From Vibrio sp. 10N.286.49.B3 (GTDB lineage Bacteria > Pseudomonadota > Gammaproteobacteria > Enterobacterales > Vibrionaceae): a stretch of 64,000 nt of DNA. Both the position numbers and the translations under genes were made by a program. Positions 19,637 through 28,998 of this stretch are shown piece after piece. Under the pieces are notes generated by a model. That model was not told the DNA's origin. It ran no database searches and saw nothing but the letters and a program-made list of their open reading frames with translations. Location of the stretch: positions 44,616-108,615 of the forward strand of contig NZ_MCUV01000003.1 in the NCBI RefSeq assembly GCF_002873395.1. The letters are read 5' to 3'. Within the stretch, counting starts at the first letter, position 1; the number at the start of each line of letters is the position of its first letter.

Positions 19637-21064
19637 ATGAAAAAAATTAACTTTAGGACGATTGACGGTATTTTTATCAAATTGTCCATTAATGATAAAA
19701 TGTGGATGGTTTTTGCTCTATTTATGATTGCGTTAACCTTCACCGCTAGTTCTCGTTACTTCTCAACCCTTGACCAATTTGAACAGCAGTCAATAACGGC
19801 TGTTGAATATAAACTTGCAGGGGTTTTAAGTAGCAGTGATATCAACACCTCTGTCGTACCAAATCTACGCCCGGCTTCATTCGTTGCTGATTCAACCTTT
19901 GTTAATGGTATCGCTACTGCCACGGCACAACACTCATCAGGGCAAGCTTACACTTTGTCAGAAAACTTCTCTTCTGCTCAAAAGTCATTTAAGAGTGCAG
20001 CCTTTACTACTTTTGCACTGACTTTCCTTTGGGTTATCCCTTTTGCTGTCTTTGCTTATTGGGTTGCTACCTTTATTGGTGGTGCTTTGTGGGATATCTA
20101 CAGCACCAGCCAAAAGATTGCCGCTGGTGATTTAACGTCTCGTTTAGGGTTTCACGCTGGTAGAGATGAGTTTGGCACTATTGGGGCTGAACTTGATAAT
20201 GCGATGAATACACTATCAGAGTTAGTTACCACGGTTAAAAATAACGCCGTTACCTTAGAGGATACCTCGGATGCTTTTGAGCGTGATACCCAAGAAAGTA
20301 GCGTACAAATAACCAACCAATACGCATCATTGGATTCAGTTGCTACCGCAATGGAAGAGATGACAGCATCAGCAAAAGAAGTTTGTTCTATCGCAAACCA
20401 AGCAACGTCACAAGCCGAGCAGGATGCAGCACAAGTGAATGATAGCCGTCAACGTGTTGAACGTGCTATTGAAGAGATTGCCCATCTATCTGAATATATT
20501 GGTCAAGCATCAAGCTCTGTTTCTTCTTTAAATGATAATACTTCACAAATTAGTGAAGTAATTACCACCATCAACGGCATTTCAGAACAGACGAATTTAC
20601 TGGCACTAAATGCTGCGATTGAAGCGGCGCGTGCTGGTGAGCAAGGGCGTGGTTTTGCTGTTGTTGCCGATGAAGTAAGAACCCTAGCAAGCCGTACTCA
20701 GGCAGCGACAGTTGAAATTCAAACCATGATTGAACAACTACAGTCTGAAAGCCAAAATATTGCTAAAATTACTGATCAAACCGTTGAACAAGCGAAAAGC
20801 AGTCGTGAACTGATCAGCAGCATTGGTAGCGACATCAACTTTATTGCTGATTCTTCTCGTACTATCAATGATATCAGTGTTCAAATTGCCACTTCAGCTC
20901 AAGAACAAAGCGCAGTTGCCAATGATATTGCAACTGAGCTATCAGAGATCAGAACTCAATCAAATACCATCAAAAATGTTGTCGAGCAATCTTCTTCAGG
21001 TGTTGGTAACTTATCTAATACCACCCGCGCATTAGGTGATGTTTTACAACGCTACCGTACTTAA
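19637..21064 (+). CDS. methyl-accepting chemotaxis protein
   Basis: A 475-residue chemoreceptor with two membrane helices (about 24-44 and 125-150) around a short periplasmic part of only about 80 residues. HAMP follows (about 150-205), then the signalling domain with the conserved tip [22 protein letters not shown] and [11 protein letters not shown]. No C-terminal NWETF-type docking pentapeptide is present. The small periplasmic region may not bind a ligand directly. Single gene with its own terminator. Confidence 0.92.
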   Translation: MKKINFRTIDGIFIKLSINDKMWMVFALFMIALTFTASSRYFSTLDQFEQQSITAVEYKLAGVLSSSDINTSVVPNLRPASFVADSTFVNGIATATAQHSSGQAYTLSENFSSAQKSFKSAAFTTFALTFLWVIPFAVFAYWVATFIGGALWDIYSTSQKIAAGDLTSRLGFHAGRDEFGTIGAELDNAMNTLSELVTTVKNNAVTLEDTSDAFERDTQESSVQITNQYASLDSVATAMEEMTASAKEVCSIANQATSQAEQDAAQVNDSRQRVERAIEEIAHLSEYIGQASSSVSSLNDNTSQISEVITTINGISEQTNLLALNAAIEAARAGEQGRGFAVVADEVRTLASRTQAATVEIQTMIEQLQSESQNIAKITDQTVEQAKSSRELISSIGSDINFIADSSRTINDISVQIATSAQEQSAVANDIATELSEIRTQSNTIKNVVEQSSSGVGNLSNTTRALGDVLQRYRT

Positions 21065-21145
21065 CTTTCATGGGTAGCTAACTTGAATAAATAGACCTCG
21101 CTTTAAATTGGTCCATCTTTAAAAGATTAGCCATACAGCAGACAC

Positions 21146-21177
21146 AAATAAGCCAGCATCTACGCTGGCTTATTTTT
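21146..21177 (+). terminator. terminator of the chemoreceptor gene
   Basis: AAATAAGCCAGC (21146-21157) pairs with GCTGGCTTATTT (21164-21175) around a 6-base loop, followed by Ts. Confidence 0.88.
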
Positions 21178-21209
21178 TATATGAGTAAGTAAGTTTAGGT
21201 GTAAATTAA

Positions 21210-21395
21210 TTAACAATTACCTTTTTTTGCTTGCCCTGGAGGACAAAAGCCTCCTGTTGAATGTTTCTTATCTTTACCCTCTTCTTTACTCACTTTCACC
21301 TTCACATCATCAACCTTCCCTTCGACACGAGTTAATTGACAACCATTTAAGGCAACCAGTGTTATTGCTAAAACCACTAACTTCTTGATCATCAT
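21210..21395 (-). CDS. small lipoprotein, 61 aa
   Basis: A lipoprotein signal with lipobox LNGC (about residues 16-19) is followed by a short charged segment and a C-terminal FCPPGQAKKGNC motif. That motif recurs in several small envelope proteins of gamma-proteobacteria. No function can be given. The start may be the first or second Met. Confidence 0.7.
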   Translation of the reverse strand: MMIKKLVVLAITLVALNGCQLTRVEGKVDDVKVKVSKEEGKDKKHSTGGFCPPGQAKKGNC

Positions 21396-21489
21396 AGATA
21401 CCTTAATGCATGTCTCTATTGGTTAAAAACTATAAAAGCCAACCTAACTTTAAAATACGGGTAAATAACGATCCTTGTATCAAAAGTAA

Positions 21490-22191
21490 TTAACTCTCTT
21501 CACCTTTCTCAAACCAGCGGTAAACAATACCCGCTAAGATAGCGCCGACGATAGGTGCAACCCAGAATAACCATAACTGCGAGACCGCCCAATCCCCTTG
21601 AAACAGTGCAACACCCGTACTTCTGGCAGGGTTTACAGAGGTGTTCGTCACTGGGATACTAATTAAGTGAATCAAGGTCAACCCTAAACCAATCGCTATC
21701 GGTGCAAACCCCTGTGGTGCACGCTTATCTGTTGCACCTAATATGATAATTAGGAACATAAAGGTCATCACGATTTCTGTTGTCAGCGCAGCCACAAGCG
21801 TATAACCACCTGGCGAGTGCTCACCATAGCCATTAGAAGCAAACCCAGCCCCTGCGTCAAACCCAGCTTGCCCTGATGCGATAAGATATAAAATAGCCGC
21901 CCCCACTATACCACCAGCGACTTGCGCCACAATGTATGGAACCAATTCAGATGAGGAAAAGCGCCCTCCAGACCAAAGTCCAATTGAAACCGCTGGATTT
22001 AAATGACAACCAGAGATATGACCGATTGCATAAGCCATGGTTAGCACCGTTAAACCAAACGCCAACGATACCCCTAATAACCCTATTCCAACCTCTGGAA
22101 ACGCTGCAGCTAATACCGCACTACCACACCCACCAAGCACAAGCCAAAATGTGCCAATAAACTCTGCAGCTAACTTTTTCGTTAATTCCAT
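21490..22191 (-). CDS. aqpZ: aquaporin Z
   Basis: Water channel of the MIP family with six membrane helices and both pore motifs: NPAVS in [10 protein letters not shown] and NPARS in [11 protein letters not shown]. Long identical stretches to E. coli AqpZ include [17 protein letters not shown] and [14 protein letters not shown]. The open frame begins at 22215, but the ATG at 22191 has AGGG 6 bases upstream and aligns with the family start. Single gene. Confidence 0.96.
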   Translation of the reverse strand: MELTKKLAAEFIGTFWLVLGGCGSAVLAAAFPEVGIGLLGVSLAFGLTVLTMAYAIGHISGCHLNPAVSIGLWSGGRFSSSELVPYIVAQVAGGIVGAAILYLIASGQAGFDAGAGFASNGYGEHSPGGYTLVAALTTEIVMTFMFLIIILGATDKRAPQGFAPIAIGLGLTLIHLISIPVTNTSVNPARSTGVALFQGDWAVSQLWLFWVAPIVGAILAGIVYRWFEKGEES

Positions 22192-22319
22192 ATTTATCCC
22201 TTTCGATGCTATCAATAAACCCTTTTTCTAAGCATAGACGGACTCTATAGAAAGTTATGAATTTTCTTATCATAATAAATTAGCAATAAAATTAGAGCCT
22301 TCCTACAAGATGAAATACG

Positions 22320-23060
22320 CTACTGACTATCAAGATCAAATACAGCACTTATCGATGCTGAAAATATGATCGTCTCTTGTAGATACTGCCCAGGACGAGA
22401 CGCTTTACTTGATAATGAACTGGCTTGAAAACGCTCAATATCACTATTTGCACCATAGCGATATCGGCTTTGATTGGATGTTGAATTAATACTATAAACA
22501 TCGCCTAATTGCGCACCAAATGCATTCGCGAGTGCTGTTGCTTTGTCTTTAGCATCTTTGACCGCTAATGCCATCGCCTCTTGCTCCAACTCAGTGGGCT
22601 TTGATGACTTAAGCTCTATATTGCGGATTTCATTAAGTTTCACCGTTAAAGCAAAATCCATCACATCATTTAATTTATCGAGATTATTCAAGGTTATCTT
22701 CAAGTCACGCCTAGCGGTATAGCCCTCTAATTTTTTCTGATTTTTAATCGCATAGGTATAGTAAGGTTGAGTGGAAACATTCGAAGCGGAAACATTTTCT
22801 TCATCAATACTAAAAGCACCTACGCCATCTAAAAACTGATTGACCCTATCATCCACCTCTTTTTTAGCTTCAATGCTGGTTGCTTTCATACTGGTTACTT
22901 CTAAATAAAGCACCGCGATATCAGGCTTAGCACTCACTTGAGCCGAGCCAGTAATAGAAATGTGTCGATGGTTAGGTAAATTAGAATTCGCCGTTAAAAA
23001 CGGTGGAAAGAGTAGAAAAACAGCCAATAGTAAACATCTCATTGCAATAGCCTTATTCAT
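22320..23060 (-). CDS. SIMPL (DUF541) domain protein, YggE-like, periplasmic
   Basis: A 246-residue protein with a signal peptide (about 1-25, MNKAIAMRCLLLAVFLLFPP then TANS). The SIMPL domain follows: HISITGSAQVSAKPDIAVLYLEV at the start, YTARRDLKITLNNLDKL in the middle and ALAVKDAKDKATALANAFG. In E. coli YggE overproduction lowers reactive-oxygen stress; the mechanism is unknown. Divergent from the kinase gene at 23203. Confidence 0.88.
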   Translation of the reverse strand: MNKAIAMRCLLLAVFLLFPPFLTANSNLPNHRHISITGSAQVSAKPDIAVLYLEVTSMKATSIEAKKEVDDRVNQFLDGVGAFSIDEENVSASNVSTQPYYTYAIKNQKKLEGYTARRDLKITLNNLDKLNDVMDFALTVKLNEIRNIELKSSKPTELEQEAMALAVKDAKDKATALANAFGAQLGDVYSINSTSNQSRYRYGANSDIERFQASSLSSKASRPGQYLQETIIFSASISAVFDLDSQ

Positions 23061-23202
23061 TTCATGTATTTTGAGTGTAGCTAAACTTGCTCAACATGTT
23101 CATTTGAAAACAAAATATCATCATCTATTTCACCACCCTCGCCTTCCTTCGCTTGAACACGTAGAATAGCTCTCCACAAAAAATCAATAACAAGGGCTAG
23201 CT

Positions 23203-24450
23203 TTGCACACTCTCGCACAACTTCTTAATGGTCAATTAACGGGCACCATTCACCTTAAATTATCTGAACAATTAACGGAACTACCAGCAGAAATATTGCA
23301 GCTTGCAGACACCCTTGAAATTCTCGATGTCTCAAATAACCAATTACTTGATTTACCTGCCTTTATCAGTCAGCTTCCACACTTAAAGATTGTTTTTGCC
23401 TCTAATAACCTATTCACTCATTTACCGCCTGTACTTGGTCAATGTGATCAGTTAGAAATGATTGGTTTTAAAAGCAATCAAATCAAAACCGTTGCAAAAG
23501 AAGCGCTGCCAGCAAAGTTACGTTGGTTAATACTTACCGATAACCAACTGACATCACTACCAGATGAACTTGGTCATCGCCATCGCTTACAGAAACTGGC
23601 ACTCGCTGGTAACCAATTAACGCACTTACCTGAAACCATGGCTCAGCTTGATAAGCTAGAATTGATCCGTTTATCAGCAAACCAATTAACAGCGTTCCCA
23701 GCGCAACTTTTAAGACTACCTAAATTAGCTTGGCTGGCTTTTGCCGGTAATCCGTTTTGCCATCACAGCGATACACAGGGCGCGATCCCATACGTTAAGT
23801 CCGATAGCTTTGTGCTGAACCAAGAATTAGGCAGAGGCGCTTCAGGCACGATTTATCATGCACACTGGCATAATAATCAATACAACTTACCTGAAGAGGT
23901 GGCAGTGAAAGTGTTCAAAGGTGAAGTGACCAGCGATGGCTACCCACACGATGAATTACAAGCCTGCCTACAAACAGGGCAGCATAAGAACATTGTTAAA
24001 TCCATTGCACAGGTTGAAGAAGGCAATTACCGCGCTCTTGTCATGGAGTTAATTCCAACTGATTTCTTTAACCTTGGTCTTCCTCCAACGTTTGAAACCT
24101 GCACTCGAGACACTTTCCCTGCAGACTTTTCTCTTCAAGTTACTAAAATTGAAAATATTGTTGAGCAGATGTTTAATGTCTTTAATCACTTTCATTCCAA
24201 TAAAGTTTGCCACGGCGATCTCTATGCGCATAACGTTCTTATCAATAAAGACGCTGAGATGATTTTCGGGGATTTTGGTGCGGCTTCGGTTTATGAATAC
24301 CTTAATGAATCACAACAGAAAGCGATTCGAACCATTGAAGCAAGAGCCTTTAGTCATTTTATTGATGACTTACTGTCTATTTGTGTCGAAGAAGATAAAG
24401 CATCGGCAAGCTACCGCCATTTAGTCAACCTTGCTCGCCTATCTCGTTAA
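23203..24450 (+). CDS. leucine-rich-repeat protein kinase
   Basis: A 415-residue fusion. Residues about 20-185 are leucine-rich repeats, roughly seven copies of an LxxLxLxxNQLxxLP pattern. Residues about 205-415 are a eukaryote-like protein kinase: glycine loop LGRGASGTIY, the lysine strand VAVKVFK, catalytic HGDLYAHNVLIN (HGD in place of HRD) and metal-binding DFG in FGDFGAA. The catalytic residues look intact, so activity is plausible. The start is TTG with AAGGG 7 bases upstream. The kinase is small, lacking part of the usual C-lobe. No partner phosphatase is adjacent. Targets unknown. Confidence 0.88.
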   Translation: MHTLAQLLNGQLTGTIHLKLSEQLTELPAEILQLADTLEILDVSNNQLLDLPAFISQLPHLKIVFASNNLFTHLPPVLGQCDQLEMIGFKSNQIKTVAKEALPAKLRWLILTDNQLTSLPDELGHRHRLQKLALAGNQLTHLPETMAQLDKLELIRLSANQLTAFPAQLLRLPKLAWLAFAGNPFCHHSDTQGAIPYVKSDSFVLNQELGRGASGTIYHAHWHNNQYNLPEEVAVKVFKGEVTSDGYPHDELQACLQTGQHKNIVKSIAQVEEGNYRALVMELIPTDFFNLGLPPTFETCTRDTFPADFSLQVTKIENIVEQMFNVFNHFHSNKVCHGDLYAHNVLINKDAEMIFGDFGAASVYEYLNESQQKAIRTIEARAFSHFIDDLLSICVEEDKASASYRHLVNLARLSR

Positions 24451-24467
24451 GTATCTGATAAAAATAG

Positions 24468-24502
24468 AAGGGAGTTGGATTAGCATCATTTACTCCCTTT
24501 TT
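24468..24502 (+). terminator. terminator of the kinase gene
   Basis: AAGGGAGT (24468-24475) pairs with ACTCCCTT (24492-24499), followed by Ts; the loop is 16 bases. Confidence 0.7.
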
Positions 24503-24689
24503 ACGCTTTAGCGATTTTTAACACCTTAGTCACTTTCTTTGTATGAAAAGCCTAAAACACCACCTCTTGCTTTATATCCCTCTAATTGCACATCAAAAAC
24601 ATGATCTAAATCAATGTTACTTATAAGTAAAAAATAAATTGAACTTTTTATTCCTTTTGTACCTTGACAAAAAATACCGCATAGAATCT

Positions 24690-24708
24690 AATACGAATTA
24701 TTCTCATT
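24690..24708. promoter_or_regulatory. Fur-box-like site upstream of the TonB receptor
   Basis: Reading the minus strand, AATGAGAATAATTCGTATT matches most positions of the 19-bp Fur consensus (two or three mismatches in the 7-1-7 core). It lies 25-45 bases before the receptor start, a usual place for iron repression. Confidence 0.55.
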
Positions 24709-24733
24709 ACCACTAACATTAAGATTACAGATT

Positions 24734-26758
24734 ATGTCAGGAACTACTTTTTTTAATCGACGACCTCTTGCTGCTGCCATTGCTGTTGTTTGTTCGTCAA
24801 TCTCATTCAATGCCCTTGCTGAAGACCTATCAACTGATACCGATGAGCAAATGGTTGTTACCGCAACCCGTACAGAAACGTCATTAAAGCAAGCACCTGC
24901 TTCTATGTCTGTGATCACTTCAGACGATATTGAAAATAACCCAGGCATTACCCTGGCAGATATCGTTGCAGAAGCGACCAGTGTTGAGTCTGACTTCGAT
25001 AGTACTCGTGCAGGGCGTCAAGTTATCTCAATTCGTGGTATGGACTCAGACTACACACTGATCATGGTTAATGGTCGTCGTCTAAGTTCAGCAAGTGCCA
25101 TTATTCGTGGTAATGATTTTGATTTATCCACTATCCCTCCAGACTCTATTGAGCGCGTAGAAATCATTCGTGGTCCAATGTCAGCGCTTTACGGCTCTGA
25201 TGGCATGGGTGGTACGATCAACATTATTACTAAAGCACCAATTAATGAGTGGCGCTCAACCGTTAGCATGGATAACGCAACTCCTGCTGATGGTGATGGT
25301 GGTCAAGAATACTCTGTTGGCTTTACTACCTCTGGTGCATTAGTTGAAGATGAATTATTTGCTCGCCTTTCGGTTAACCAAACCAGCCGTACAGCTTGGA
25401 TGCCATACTCAGGTGAACATAGTTCTGGCTTTGACCGCTCTGATATCACGGCATTTGAGGCACGCGATACATTAAGTGTACTTGGCTCTTTAAGCTGGCT
25501 TGCCACTGATAGCCAAACGCTTGATTTTGACTTTGGCTACAGCAACGATCAACGTGATTCAACAGCTGAAAGTGCTTCAGCGATTACTTTCTCTGACGCA
25601 GAAATCATTCGTAACAGCCAAGCAATCACACACAGTGGTTACTGGAGCTGGGGTGATACGCAAATACGTTACTCACGTGAAAACGTAGAAGATAAAAACG
25701 CGGCTACAGTTGGTAATTCAACTCGTTCTATCGAAGAATTAACTCAAATTGTCGAAGCTTCAGCTACGATGTATTTAGGTGAAGATCACACCTTAACTTT
25801 TGGTGGTGATTACCAACTAGGCCAGTTAACCAATGAACAAGACTTCAAAGATGGCAAAGTCGAGACTTACCAAGCGGCATTGTTCATTCAAGACCAATGG
25901 GTTGCAACCGATAAACTCACGGCAACGATCGGTGGTCGTTTAGATAAGCATGAGCAATTTGGTGAAGAGTTTAGTCCGCGTGTTTATTTGGTTCACCAAA
26001 CGACCAACGATCTCGTGATCAAAGGCGGTATTGGTAAAGCATTTAAAGCGCCATCACTCACGCAAAATAACCCTGGTTATACAGTAACGAGCTGTAAAGG
26101 CTACTGTGATTTAAGTGGTAATCCAGATCTGAAACCAGAAACAAGCTGGAACTATGAAATTGCTGCATTGTACTCACAACCGCGTTGGAACCTTGAAGGT
26201 GCTTTATTCCGCAATGAAGTCGACAACCTGATTGATCGCGATGAAACCTATTGTGACAATGGTTCTGAGTTTATTGAAGGTAAAGGCTGTCTAGTTGATG
26301 GTTCTGAAGACGAGTATGAAATCGCAAGTCGTACTTACACTAATATTGCAGAAGCGGTTGTGCAAGGTGCTGAGCTAGCTGGTCAATTCTATATCAATGA
26401 CGAGTGGAGCCTATCAGGTAACTACACCTTCTTAGATACGGAAGATAAATCAACAGGTAATCAACTACTTGGTCGTTACAAGCACTCTGGTCTAGTGAAA
26501 GTGAACTGGGAACCAACTTACGACTTAACCACGTTCATTACCGCTCGATTCCGCGGTGATCGTGAAGTGGAAACAAATATAGATCAAGACGCTTACACAA
26601 CGCTTAATGTTGGTGCACTATATCACGTAAACAGTTCAGTTCGCTTGCGTGCTGGTATTACTAACCTAACCAACGAAGCTGTTTCTTCTGAGCTAGAAAG
26701 TTTAGGTTATGTTGAAAAGCCACGTACTTACTATGTAGGTATGACTGCTGACTTCTAA
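24734..26758 (+). CDS. TonB-dependent outer-membrane receptor (siderophore type)
   Basis: A 674-residue receptor with a signal peptide (about 1-29, ending NALA). The TonB box is close to EQMVVTATR. The plug domain (about 45-160: VITSDDIENNPGITLADIV, ISIRGMDSDYTLIMVNGRR, IERVEIIRGPMSALYGSDGMGGTINIITK) is followed by a 22-strand barrel ending in aromatic Phe. It is similar to the CirA/IrgA catecholate receptors. With the Fur-like site, iron-siderophore uptake is likely; the actual ligand is not shown. No transporter genes are adjacent. Confidence 0.92.
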   Translation: MSGTTFFNRRPLAAAIAVVCSSISFNALAEDLSTDTDEQMVVTATRTETSLKQAPASMSVITSDDIENNPGITLADIVAEATSVESDFDSTRAGRQVISIRGMDSDYTLIMVNGRRLSSASAIIRGNDFDLSTIPPDSIERVEIIRGPMSALYGSDGMGGTINIITKAPINEWRSTVSMDNATPADGDGGQEYSVGFTTSGALVEDELFARLSVNQTSRTAWMPYSGEHSSGFDRSDITAFEARDTLSVLGSLSWLATDSQTLDFDFGYSNDQRDSTAESASAITFSDAEIIRNSQAITHSGYWSWGDTQIRYSRENVEDKNAATVGNSTRSIEELTQIVEASATMYLGEDHTLTFGGDYQLGQLTNEQDFKDGKVETYQAALFIQDQWVATDKLTATIGGRLDKHEQFGEEFSPRVYLVHQTTNDLVIKGGIGKAFKAPSLTQNNPGYTVTSCKGYCDLSGNPDLKPETSWNYEIAALYSQPRWNLEGALFRNEVDNLIDRDETYCDNGSEFIEGKGCLVDGSEDEYEIASRTYTNIAEAVVQGAELAGQFYINDEWSLSGNYTFLDTEDKSTGNQLLGRYKHSGLVKVNWEPTYDLTTFITARFRGDREVETNIDQDAYTTLNVGALYHVNSSVRLRAGITNLTNEAVSSELESLGYVEKPRTYYVGMTADF

Positions 26759-26783
26759 GCCAGTAAAACACTAAGTTGACGAT

Positions 26784-26822
26784 AAGCCTATGCCAATGAC
26801 TTGATTGGTGTAGGCTTTTTTA
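26784..26822 (+). terminator. terminator of the TonB receptor, overlapping the next gene's end
   Basis: AAGCCTA...CCAAT pairs with ATTGG...TAGGCTT (26784-26817), followed by T. The convergent cyclase gene stops at 26788, so the hairpin lies within its last codons. Confidence 0.75.
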
Positions 26823-28452
26823 TGTCACTAGCAACAACTTGGTTACGTCCATTCGCTTTAGCAGCATACAGATTTTCATCGGCTTGCTTTATAAGGTTAT
26901 GAATGCTTTCACCCGGTTCATAGACACAAACACCAATACTTACCGTGACAGGCTCAGCAATCGAAAATTCATGGCTAGCAATCAACAATCTTAGCTTATT
27001 AGCACAATATTCCGCTTGTTTGATACTCAATTGTGGGCAAAGAATCAAAAACTCCTCCCCTCCCCAACGTGAAGCCATATCAGTGTATCGTAAGTTAACA
27101 CTGAGTAGCTCAGCAATATCTTTTAATACAGAGTCACCCGCGAGGTGACCGTAGGTATCATTAACTCGCTTAAACCTATCAATATCAATAAGCAAGATAG
27201 AAAAAATCATTCCATCGGTTATAGCCTGCTGATATCGAGCATTTAATTCTAAATCAATTTTATGACGGTTATTTAAACCCGTTAATGAATCTGTGATTGA
27301 AAGAGACTCTAGAAGAGAGTTTTCCTGCTCTAAGCGGGAGTTATTTTCTTTAAGGGATACCGAGGTTTTATACACTTCTTGTGAGGTTAAGTGATTTATT
27401 TTATCTGATATTTGCTTTATTTCATTGTCGGGGAATGAAAAAGAATTGTCCTGGCACTCTTTTCCTACCGCTGCACTACTGATTTTTTTATGCAACTGTC
27501 GAATAGGCAGTGAATAATGTGTATGAAAAAATCGGTTTTGTGCCAAACCAAATAAAATAGCAATAAAAATTACAGCAGTAGCATTCTTAAAAATGTTTTT
27601 TAATATTGGCGCTATAATTTCTTGCTTATCAATAACAGTGACAATAACCCAATCTATTTCATCACCATGTCTATAGTAGGCAAGTTTTTCAACCCCATTA
27701 GTTGAGTATTCAATCATACCCTCTGATTCGCTATAATCACCACTATGATAAGCTGAAGCAGATAATTCAACCGCATCAAAAAAGTTATGATTTAATTTCA
27801 ATACGTTGGGGTGAATGATTGCATCACCACGTGGTGTCGTAACAAAAGTATAAGCACTGTTATAAATAGAATCCTTGCTAGTTATCTTATCCAAAATAAC
27901 ATCAATTCGGCTATCAATAGCAATCGCACCAACGGTGGTATTTTGTTCATCGACAATCACTTTTCCTGTCGATAACAACCAAGTTCCATACTTCACATCA
28001 CGATAGGCTAAACCTGTAAATATTTCCGGCTTCGCATCGATAGCAGCCTTATACCAAGGTCTATTGGTGGGATCGTAATCCTCGGGTGTTTGGTACCCGG
28101 ATATAACCATGTCTTTATTAATATAACCCGAGTACACATGGGTTATATTTTCATTTATGCGAGTCCATAAACGGTATTCATCCAGCAATTTATTTCTTGC
28201 TTCTTCATTACCATAATAAACATCCAGCATATTTTTCGAAGACGATAAGTACTCAACGATATTATTTATCTCTGAAAAGTAACCTTCAATAAAGTAAGTC
28301 GTTGCTTGATTTTTTTGTTTGATAAAGCTGTGCGCTTTTTCAATACCAGAACGATAAAGAGTGTATGATTGAAACGTACCAAAGAACAATATTGTCAGTA
28401 AAGTAAAGAAAGCGGCTGTTTTTGATAGATCTGTCCATACCGACTTGTTCAT
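26788..28452 (-). CDS. membrane diguanylate cyclase with dCache sensor
   Basis: A 554-residue enzyme making cyclic di-GMP from GTP. It has a first membrane helix (about 12-31), a double-Cache periplasmic sensor (to about 285), a second helix (about 290-310) and a GGDEF domain (about 385-545). The active site GGEEF is intact, and an inhibitory I-site RYTD lies five residues before it, so product inhibition is likely. AAGGA precedes the ATG. Single gene; ligand unknown. Confidence 0.93.
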   Translation of the reverse strand: MNKSVWTDLSKTAAFFTLLTILFFGTFQSYTLYRSGIEKAHSFIKQKNQATTYFIEGYFSEINNIVEYLSSSKNMLDVYYGNEEARNKLLDEYRLWTRINENITHVYSGYINKDMVISGYQTPEDYDPTNRPWYKAAIDAKPEIFTGLAYRDVKYGTWLLSTGKVIVDEQNTTVGAIAIDSRIDVILDKITSKDSIYNSAYTFVTTPRGDAIIHPNVLKLNHNFFDAVELSASAYHSGDYSESEGMIEYSTNGVEKLAYYRHGDEIDWVIVTVIDKQEIIAPILKNIFKNATAVIFIAILFGLAQNRFFHTHYSLPIRQLHKKISSAAVGKECQDNSFSFPDNEIKQISDKINHLTSQEVYKTSVSLKENNSRLEQENSLLESLSITDSLTGLNNRHKIDLELNARYQQAITDGMIFSILLIDIDRFKRVNDTYGHLAGDSVLKDIAELLSVNLRYTDMASRWGGEEFLILCPQLSIKQAEYCANKLRLLIASHEFSIAEPVTVSIGVCVYEPGESIHNLIKQADENLYAAKANGRNQVVASDIKKPTPIKSLA

Positions 28453-28545
28453 ATTGCATATCCTTTGCCATCTTAACCAAACCTATTTATTGGTATTTTA
28501 TTCAATAAATAAGTAGCACACAATGACTATGCATCTAGATTAATA

Positions 28546-28575
28546 AAAAAAGACCTAAGAAGCTTAGGTCTTTTT
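28546..28575 (-). terminator. terminator downstream of the DUF3297 gene
   Basis: GACCTAAG and CTTAGGTC form a perfect 8-bp stem with flanking A and T runs on both strands. Confidence 0.85.
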
Positions 28576-28646
28576 ATCAATTTCAAAATTAATGTATTTT
28601 GTACTGAATCATCTCTTTTACAAAGAGCTTTAGATGGTATAGCGCT

Positions 28647-28889
28647 TTAGATATAAAAAGCTTCTACCGTACCTTTCAGTTTAATCAAGATTGGTTGTCC
28701 ACGACGATCCAATGCTTTAGGTGATGGGATCTTTACCCAACCTTCACTAATGCAATACTCTTCAACATCGGTACGCTCTTTACCATTTAGACGAATACCG
28801 ATATGGTGTTCAAAACACTCTGCCACGTGGTGTGGGCTACGAGGGTTGCCAGAAAGGTGATCAGGTAAAGCTGGTTTAGTATCGCTCAT
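28647..28889 (-). CDS. DUF3297 family protein
   Basis: An 80-residue soluble protein that matches DUF3297 by its typical pieces PDHLSGNPRSPHHV, IGIRLNGKER and EYCISEGWVKI. Function unknown; the family is common in gamma-proteobacteria. AGG lies about 8 bases before the ATG. Single gene with a terminator. Confidence 0.85.
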   Translation of the reverse strand: MSDTKPALPDHLSGNPRSPHHVAECFEHHIGIRLNGKERTDVEEYCISEGWVKIPSPKALDRRGQPILIKLKGTVEAFYI

Positions 28890-28998
28890 GAGAATGACCT
28901 ATAAAAATAAAAAGTGCCGTATTGTAGACAATATATCACGAGTGCTCAATAGATATAAAATTTGATCGCTTGGAATACGATTATCAGATCAATCGCCA

